39,073 nt of DNA from an uncultured bacterium (lineage in GTDB: Bacteria > Electryoneota > Electryoneia > Electryoneales > Electryoneaceae), in the NCBI GenBank assembly GCA_913009835.1, contig CAJVXH010000008.1:1-39073 (forward strand). The letters are read 5' to 3'. Below the pieces are notes generated by a model. That model was not told the DNA's origin. It did no database searches and saw only the letters and a program-made list of their open reading frames with translations. This document shows, in pieces, positions 33,607 to 39,073 of the stretch. Every line of letters starts with the position of its first letter. The stretch's first letter is position 1. Both the position numbers and the translations under genes were made by a program.

Positions 33607-35019
33607 ATGACTACCATAAATCCGGATAAGAACCGTCTACGTGACCTCCCCAAAGTAGACATAATTCTCCAGCACGAAGCGCTGGGTAAGTGGCGTTCTA
33701 CTCCTCTGGCCGTCGATATCATCCGTGAATTGCTGGATGAAACCCGACAGCTGGTGATGGAGGATGACTCAACCATCATCCCTGATATCCCTGACCTCGC
33801 ACGCCAGGCCTGCGCCCAATTGGACGATAGATTCCGTTCGCCGTTGCGCCGTGTGCTTAATGGAACCGGGGTGGTTATTCACACCAACCTCGGACGCTCT
33901 CCTCTGTGCGAATCAGCGATTACCGAGATGAACGCCGTCGCCCGGGGATATTCCACTCTCGAATATGATCTGAAGAATGGACGGCGCGGATCTCGTCACA
34001 ATCTGGTCAAACAATCGCTACTGGCGTTGACTGGTGCCGAAGATGCGCTGGTTACGAACAACAACGCCTCAGCCGTGTTGTTAGCTCTGACTGCCCTGTC
34101 GAAACGGAAAGAAGTGATCGTCAGCCGCGGCCAGCTGGTCGAGATTGGCGGCAGCTTCCGTATACCGGACATCTGCCGTGTTTCCGGAGCGAAACTGACG
34201 GAGGTGGGTTCGACAAACCGCACTCGGATTGCGGACTTTCGAGCTGCGGTCAGTGACCGAACTGGCATGATCCTGAAAGTTCATCCCTCCAATTTCCGGG
34301 TTATTGGTTTCGTTGAGGAAACGAGTCTGGCGGAGCTGGTTGCGCTAGGCAAGGAGTTCGGAATACCGGTTGTAGATGATCTCGGCAGTGGCGCGTTGGA
34401 CAATCTCTCAGCTCACACGACCCAGCTACCGTCTGAAACTCTGGTGCGGGAGAGTGTTGAAGCTGGTGCGGATGTGGTCACTTTCAGCGGCGACAAGCTA
34501 CTCGGCGGTCCGCAGGCTGGTCTGGTGGTGGGCAAAACCGCGACAATCACGAAGATGTGCATGCACCCTCTGATGCGTGCCGTTCGCCCGGACAAACTCA
34601 CCTTCGCTGCCCTGTCGGCGACATTGCAGGAATATCTCACCGGAACCCACACCCAATCACTTCCAATCTGGCGTATGTTGACCGCTTCCGTTGAGGAACT
34701 GGAAGAGTGGCTGAAACCCTTGAGTATTGAGATTCAATCAGCAACTGAGGATACCGGTTTACGGTTGGAAATTGGCCCTTCGACTTCCTATACCGGCGGC
34801 GGTAGTCTTCCGGAAGAGGAATTGCCGAGCCATGCGCTGGTTTTTTCAGGATCGCAGCGGCGCTTGAAGGCATTGCAGACTGATTTGCGGCTCGCGGACG
34901 TCCCTTTGATCGGGTATCTTAAGGATGGTGGATTTCATCTTGATGCTCGTACCTTGATGATCGAATCCCGCGAGGAAATTGAAGTGTTGCTACTGGCCGG
35001 TCTGGAGGTAGAATCATGA
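33607..35019 (+). CDS. selA: L-seryl-tRNA(Sec) selenium transferase
   Basis: A 470-residue PLP enzyme, the standard SelA length. It converts Ser-tRNA(Sec) to Sec-tRNA(Sec) using selenophosphate. The N-terminal region carries LPKVDIILQHEAL, VLNGTGVVIHTNLGRSPL and ARGYSTLEYDLKNGRRGSR. The PLP lysine is Lys297 in FSGDKLLGGPQAG. SelA implies selenoprotein synthesis, which agrees with yqeC/xdhC at 8.4-10.2 kb. The ribosome-binding site is weak. Its end overlaps nfeD by ATGA, and comEC follows 1 base later, so selA-nfeD-comEC is one operon. No selB, selD or selC was recognised in the window. Confidence 0.97.
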   Translation: MTTINPDKNRLRDLPKVDIILQHEALGKWRSTPLAVDIIRELLDETRQLVMEDDSTIIPDIPDLARQACAQLDDRFRSPLRRVLNGTGVVIHTNLGRSPLCESAITEMNAVARGYSTLEYDLKNGRRGSRHNLVKQSLLALTGAEDALVTNNNASAVLLALTALSKRKEVIVSRGQLVEIGGSFRIPDICRVSGAKLTEVGSTNRTRIADFRAAVSDRTGMILKVHPSNFRVIGFVEETSLAELVALGKEFGIPVVDDLGSGALDNLSAHTTQLPSETLVRESVEAGADVVTFSGDKLLGGPQAGLVVGKTATITKMCMHPLMRAVRPDKLTFAALSATLQEYLTGTHTQSLPIWRMLTASVEELEEWLKPLSIEIQSATEDTGLRLEIGPSTSYTGGGSLPEEELPSHALVFSGSQRRLKALQTDLRLADVPLIGYLKDGGFHLDARTLMIESREEIEVLLLAGLEVES

Positions 35020-36386
35020 GACGTCTGTTTTTCACCTTGCTGTTAGTATGTCTGGCATTTGCGGTAGTGAATGGCCAGACTGACAGCGTTGTAGCCGATA
35101 CCACTATCACGGATTCGGCTGATACTTCGCCTCCGCGCGGGCTGGTCCACCTGATCAAGGTTGAGGGCGCAATCCACTCGGTGGTGACGCAATCTCTGAA
35201 GCGTGCAATCAAGCGTGCGGATGATGCCAATGCCGACGCTCTGATCATTGAGCTCGATACGCCGGGCGGTCTGCTCGAGTCAACGCACGACATTACCAAG
35301 GCCATTCTCAACAGCCCGGTTCCAGTGGTGGTTTATGTCGCGCCGGACGGAGCCCGGGCCGGATCTGCGGGCGTGTTCATCACCATGGCCGCTCATGTTG
35401 CCGCTATGGCACCCAGCACCAACATCGGCGCTGCAACTCCAGTGGGAATGGGTGATTCTCCGACCGCGACCGATACCACCGAAGCAGCTCAATCGGATGC
35501 CGAAGCCATGCGTCGCAAGGTGACCAATGACGCAATCGCAAACGTGCGCGCCATGGCCGAAAAACACAATCGCAACCCTGACTGGGCGGAAAAAGCGGTG
35601 CGTGAAGCGGCCTCAATTACTGCCAGCAGAGCCCTTGAGCTTGGGGTGATCGAGTATATCGCGGTGGATTTGGATGATCTCCTCGAACAGATGGACGGGA
35701 TGATCGTCAAAGTCGAAGGTCACGAGATCATCCTTAACACTATGAATGCTCATGTTGAGGAGTTCGAACCGACTTGGCGTGAGAATTTCCTTAATACCCT
35801 GGCCAACCCGAACCTGGCGTATATTCTGATGATGATCGGGTTTTACGGCCTCATATTCGAACTCTACAATCCGGGTGCGATCATACCCGGAGTTGTTGGC
35901 GTGATCTGCCTGGTCCTGGCATTTTTCGCGCTACAGACTCTACCGATCAGTTGGGCAGGGCTGCTGCTCATTGTACTGGCAATTGTCATGTTTGTGTTGG
36001 AGGTATATGTGACCAGCTTTGGATTTCTCACATTCGGCGGCGTGGTCTCCTTGATAATGGGATCAGTGCTGCTGATCGACACTGATGTCCCTGCTTTACA
36101 GGTTTCATGGGGAGTGATTATCCCCACGGTGCTCGTCACGGTCCTCTTCTTCGTCTTCGCCTTAACCCTGGGTATAAAGGCGCAGGGCAGAAAGGTGGCG
36201 ACAGGCAACGAAGGTATTGTTGGAGAACATGGCACAGCTGTCGCTGACCTCAATCCGCGCGGTAAAGTCAAGATTGGCGCCGAATACTGGAAAGCGGAAG
36301 CGGAAGGCGACCCCATCAAGGAAGGCGATGAGATCGTGGTCACTGCCGCCGACCGTTTGATAGTGAAGGTTAAACGAGTGAGTTGA
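35016..36386 (+). CDS. Membrane-bound ClpP-class serine protease, NfeD family (long form)
   Basis: A 456-residue protein. A signal peptide (about 20 residues, ending VNGQ) is followed by a ClpP-like protease domain (about 40-240) with ALIIELDTPGGLLEST, VAPDGARAGSAGVFI containing the nucleophile Ser117, NIGAATPVGMG and the candidate catalytic Lys in MRRKVTNDAI. Three to five membrane helices (about 270-385) and a C-terminal soluble OB-fold domain (about 395-456) complete the long NfeD/YqiK-associated architecture (1510-N type). Such proteases cleave the C-terminal region of stomatins; no stomatin gene is adjacent here. It overlaps selA by 4 bases and leads into comEC. Confidence 0.92.
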   Translation: MRRLFFTLLLVCLAFAVVNGQTDSVVADTTITDSADTSPPRGLVHLIKVEGAIHSVVTQSLKRAIKRADDANADALIIELDTPGGLLESTHDITKAILNSPVPVVVYVAPDGARAGSAGVFITMAAHVAAMAPSTNIGAATPVGMGDSPTATDTTEAAQSDAEAMRRKVTNDAIANVRAMAEKHNRNPDWAEKAVREAASITASRALELGVIEYIAVDLDDLLEQMDGMIVKVEGHEIILNTMNAHVEEFEPTWRENFLNTLANPNLAYILMMIGFYGLIFELYNPGAIIPGVVGVICLVLAFFALQTLPISWAGLLLIVLAIVMFVLEVYVTSFGFLTFGGVVSLIMGSVLLIDTDVPALQVSWGVIIPTVLVTVLFFVFALTLGIKAQGRKVATGNEGIVGEHGTAVADLNPRGKVKIGAEYWKAEAEGDPIKEGDEIVVTAADRLIVKVKRVS

Positions 36387-36387
36387 G

Positions 36388-38736
36388 ATGAGACCGCCGG
36401 GGCGTGCGACAGTACTGGCTGCGATTGCCTTCACACTGGGTCTGCTGCTCGCTCCCGATCACTTCCTATCTTGGACTGTGCTTTTTATCCCCGTTGGCTT
36501 GTTGGTGCTGACGGGGATTTCTCTGCGCTTCAAGTCTCCAGAATCAGTCCGCACAATGTTGCTGATGCTCATATTTGTCAGCGTTGGTTGGATACACGGC
36601 GTCCCTCACCCACCGCCGCAATTACCGGAGGGGGCGGTGTGGGTTGAGGGAACAGTCCGCATACCTGTTGAGCGATACGATGACCGTTTGCGTTACAGAC
36701 TGAGCCTGCACCGATGGTGGGCTGTGGAGAATAACGGCGGCGAGCTGGATCTGGGCGCGGTTGTGTATTTGCCGGATTCGGTCGTCTTGCAACCGGGCGA
36801 GGAAGTGCGGATGATTGCCCGGTTCGATCATTTCGTCAGCCCACGAAATCCCGGCGACATCGATTGGCGCAGCTATTGGGAAAACCGCAATGTCAGCGTT
36901 CGATTGCGATCTGTTCAGAACGTTGAACCATTGGGCATAAATAAGTTTTTCGGTGGATGGACCAGACAGATTGTTGGCGACTGGCGAGCGGGAATCAACG
37001 ATCTGATCCAAAGTCACCTCTCCCCCACAACTCAGCCGCTGGCACAAGCGTTGCTGATTGGAGATCGTTCCCAGTGGGAAAATGACCTCCGTGACCGGAT
37101 CGCTCTTTCAGGTCTGATGCATTTGTTCGCCATATCCGGATTGCACGTCGCGTTGATGCTCTTGATCGCCGTTAGTGTTCTATCGGGACTGGGATTTGGT
37201 CCACGAATAACCTCGCTGATTGCGTTGCCTTTGCTCCTGCTGTTGGTACCATTGACCGGAGGCAATCCCCCGGTGGTTCGAGCCTCAATCATCATCAGCG
37301 TGGCGATCATCGGGCGTGCTATCCAACGTAACACCGACCCATTTCACATTCTAGCCATCAGCTATCTACTGCTGTTGTTCATCCATCCTCAAGGTCTTTA
37401 TGACGCTGGCTTTCAACTCAGTTTCGCGGGTGCAGCCGGGACACTGTATGCGAGCATGCAGTTTGGGCCTCTCACTGCTCCGACCAGGAAGTACGCCACA
37501 ACTCGCGCACGTTTCATCCACCGCTGGTCACGGAGATTTGCACTGGCTTTCCTCGTCTCACTATACGCCTGGTTGTTCACCGCACCGATCCTCATCACCC
37601 ATTTCGGCCGGATCGCCTTGCTGGGTCCATTGATCACATTGCCTGCATTGCTGACAGTCACTCTGGCCCTTTCAGCGGGATGGACGATGGTTGCCGTCGG
37701 TTGGTGGCCCTGGTTATCGGGTGTGTTTGGCGCTTCTATGGATGTCCTGTTGGCGGCGACTGAGTGGCTGGCGAATATGGCCACGCAACACCTTCCTACC
37801 CTGGATTTCCTGCCCTTATCCGCGACGGTTATCGCGGTGATTATCCTGGTGTTGGTGTTGATTGGTACTTATCGAATAGTCAGACAGCCGTTGAGCGGTT
37901 CGTTGCTGGTGGGTGTCGGGGTGACAGTCATCCTCGTCTTCGGATCAATGTGGCAGGGGCAGAGTGATCGGGTAAAAGTAGCGTTCCTTGATGTTGGGCA
38001 GGGAGATGCAGTCCTGATCCGGTCTGGCAAACGGGCTGTGTTGATTGACACCGGATCAGGCTACACTCATACTGCCGTGGATCAACTCAAGAGACTAGGT
38101 ATCCGTGAGCTCGATCTGATGCTCATCTCGCACGGTGACGCTGACCATTGTGGCGCAGTGCCGGAGTTGGTGCGGGAAGTGAATGTTTCAGCGGCGTTGG
38201 TTGGGCCAGGCACATCACATGACCGGGCTGGAGCTGCCGCAATACAAGCGCTGCGAGAGGCGGGCACGGACGTTCGTGTCGCGTCTTCCGGAGCGACATT
38301 GTCCGGACCGTGGGGTAAGCTGACCTGCCTCTACCCTCTCAATCCGGAGGCTGATTCGCTCAAATCGGACAACGCTCAATCCTTGATCTGGCTTTGGGAA
38401 TGTGAGGGAGTGTCGGCGGTCTTTTCGGGTGATGCGCCGAATGTGGTGGAACGAGAGCTGGTGCGAACCCAGACCCTTCCGGACATCGATCTGCTTATGG
38501 CTGGGCATCATGGCAGCCGCAGCTCAACCTCAGCGAGATGGTTGAACGCCCTCACACCGGAAATGGTGATCGTATCCTGCGGAATTAACAACCAATATGG
38601 CCACCCGGCTGCTGATGTGTTGACGAGAATCGTGGCAATTGATACCGGAGTGTTTCGTACTGATTTGATGGGAGCGGTGTTGTTCGAGGTTCGAGGTGAG
38701 GAGTTTCACCAGATTTCTCACAGCCAGTGGTGGTGA
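36388..38736 (+). CDS. comEC: DNA internalisation competence protein ComEC/Rec2
   Basis: A 782-residue protein, the full ComEC size. N-terminal membrane helices and an OB-like segment precede the competence domain (about 230-500: LMHLFAISGLHVALMLLIAV and several TM helices). The C-terminal metallo-beta-lactamase domain (about 530-780) has FLDVGQGDAVLIRSG, LISHGDADHCGAVPEL with the metal ligands, VFSGDAP and GHHGSRSST. ComEC forms the inner-membrane channel for single-stranded DNA during transformation, so the cell may be competent. The gene starts 1 base after the nfeD stop, in the selA operon. No other competence gene is seen here. Confidence 0.96.
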   Translation: MRPPGRATVLAAIAFTLGLLLAPDHFLSWTVLFIPVGLLVLTGISLRFKSPESVRTMLLMLIFVSVGWIHGVPHPPPQLPEGAVWVEGTVRIPVERYDDRLRYRLSLHRWWAVENNGGELDLGAVVYLPDSVVLQPGEEVRMIARFDHFVSPRNPGDIDWRSYWENRNVSVRLRSVQNVEPLGINKFFGGWTRQIVGDWRAGINDLIQSHLSPTTQPLAQALLIGDRSQWENDLRDRIALSGLMHLFAISGLHVALMLLIAVSVLSGLGFGPRITSLIALPLLLLLVPLTGGNPPVVRASIIISVAIIGRAIQRNTDPFHILAISYLLLLFIHPQGLYDAGFQLSFAGAAGTLYASMQFGPLTAPTRKYATTRARFIHRWSRRFALAFLVSLYAWLFTAPILITHFGRIALLGPLITLPALLTVTLALSAGWTMVAVGWWPWLSGVFGASMDVLLAATEWLANMATQHLPTLDFLPLSATVIAVIILVLVLIGTYRIVRQPLSGSLLVGVGVTVILVFGSMWQGQSDRVKVAFLDVGQGDAVLIRSGKRAVLIDTGSGYTHTAVDQLKRLGIRELDLMLISHGDADHCGAVPELVREVNVSAALVGPGTSHDRAGAAAIQALREAGTDVRVASSGATLSGPWGKLTCLYPLNPEADSLKSDNAQSLIWLWECEGVSAVFSGDAPNVVERELVRTQTLPDIDLLMAGHHGSRSSTSARWLNALTPEMVIVSCGINNQYGHPAADVLTRIVAIDTGVFRTDLMGAVLFEVRGEEFHQISHSQWW

Positions 38737-38740
38737 TACA

Positions 38741-39058
38741 GACAGTCCTGAGTCCCGAGTCCTGAGAAAACAGGCCTGTACTTGGAGTGCAACCGATTAT
38801 CCAATCAACTCAGCTGGGGTGTTGTCATGCCATCCTCAATGAGGGAGTCATCCTGACGTGCGTCGAGTGTTTTCCGACGTACGAGAAGGATCTCGGTGTT
38901 GATCTTCGGATAAGCCACACGACAATTCAACCTTTGGATGATCCCGACTTGCTCGCATCCGGTTATCCAGATAACTCAGCTATGATATATGCCCCTGTGA
39001 CCCGCCGTCTTTTTGGCGGTTCGCAGGGATCATTTAACGACTGTCCTGAGTCCTGATA
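38741..39058. repeat. Terminal repeat cluster: R5, R3 fragment, degraded R1, hairpin, R5
   Basis: Fills the 337-base end of the window. R5-type CAGTCCTGAGTCCCGAGTCC (38745) is followed by an R3 fragment AACAGGCCTGTACTTGGA. A diverged R1 (about 38848-38905) is interrupted by GTGCGTCGAGTGTTTTCCGACG but resumes as AGAAGGATCTCGGTGTTGAT. An imperfect hairpin lies at about 38993-39028 (CCCTG...CCGCC, GGCGG...CAGGG, loop GTCTTTTT), and a final R5 (TGTCCTGAGTCCTGA) ends the window. No gene is supported here. Confidence 0.7.
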
Positions 39059-39073
39059 AATCAAACAGGCACC

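Overview
This is a stretch of a diderm (Gram-negative) bacterial chromosome, probably from a metagenome-assembled or draft genome in the FCB superphylum (the Marinimicrobia / KSB1 / Zixibacteria / Latescibacteria neighbourhood; I cannot narrow it further). The main clues are a secreted protein ending in a type IX secretion (T9SS) sorting tail with the YPNPFN signature, several outer-membrane beta-barrel proteins and lipoproteins, and SurA-type chaperones. Gene order is ordinary bacterial, with short operons. No tRNA, rRNA, insertion-sequence transposase, phage gene or CRISPR array was recognised. The first 112 bases are not native sequence: they contain an Illumina P5 adapter with an adjoining homopolymer run.

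Layout. 0.1-4 kb: tail of a beta-barrel gene, a lipoprotein esterase, a heptamer minisatellite, glutamate dehydrogenase and a metallophosphoesterase. 4.3-10.2 kb: an EgtD-like histidine methyltransferase interrupted by an in-frame TAG, recG, a 48-bp tandem array, then yqeC and xdhC (maturation of molybdenum hydroxylases, often selenium-dependent). 10.2-18.5 kb: the most unusual region, a candidate RiPP-like peptide cluster. It holds a signal-peptidase-like/nucleotidyltransferase fusion, a T9SS-sorted protein with two lectin-like modules, and, divergently, a 54-residue precursor-like peptide, a PqqD-like recognition protein, an HPr-kinase-like protein and an ABC exporter. No cyclase or radical-SAM enzyme is present. 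18.5-24 kb: a YhaM-like exonuclease, a small GIY-YIG nuclease bracketed by inverted repeats, threonine aldolase with a coupled small membrane protein, two outer-membrane proteins and a large composite repeat array. 24.3-28.9 kb: a three-gene parvulin-chaperone operon (ending in surA) and tadA. 29.1-38.7 kb: an unknown envelope protein, a large GAF/PEP-synthase-like/nucleotidyltransferase protein and the operon selA-nfeD-comEC.

The intergenic DNA is crowded with a few dispersed repeat families. R1 is a 26-bp sequence beginning GTCATCCTGAACG. R2 is a palindrome, CCCCAGACAT followed by ATGTCTGGGG around a 2-base loop. R3 is a 27-bp element ending GCACGGGCCTG. R5 is a CTCAGGA-type tandem. They recur as modules, often in the order R1-R2-R3-R5, and in places have expanded into tandem arrays. 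They produce many spurious open reading frames, which I left out.

selA together with yqeC/xdhC suggests that the organism uses selenium, but no selenoprotein, selB or selC was identified in the window.
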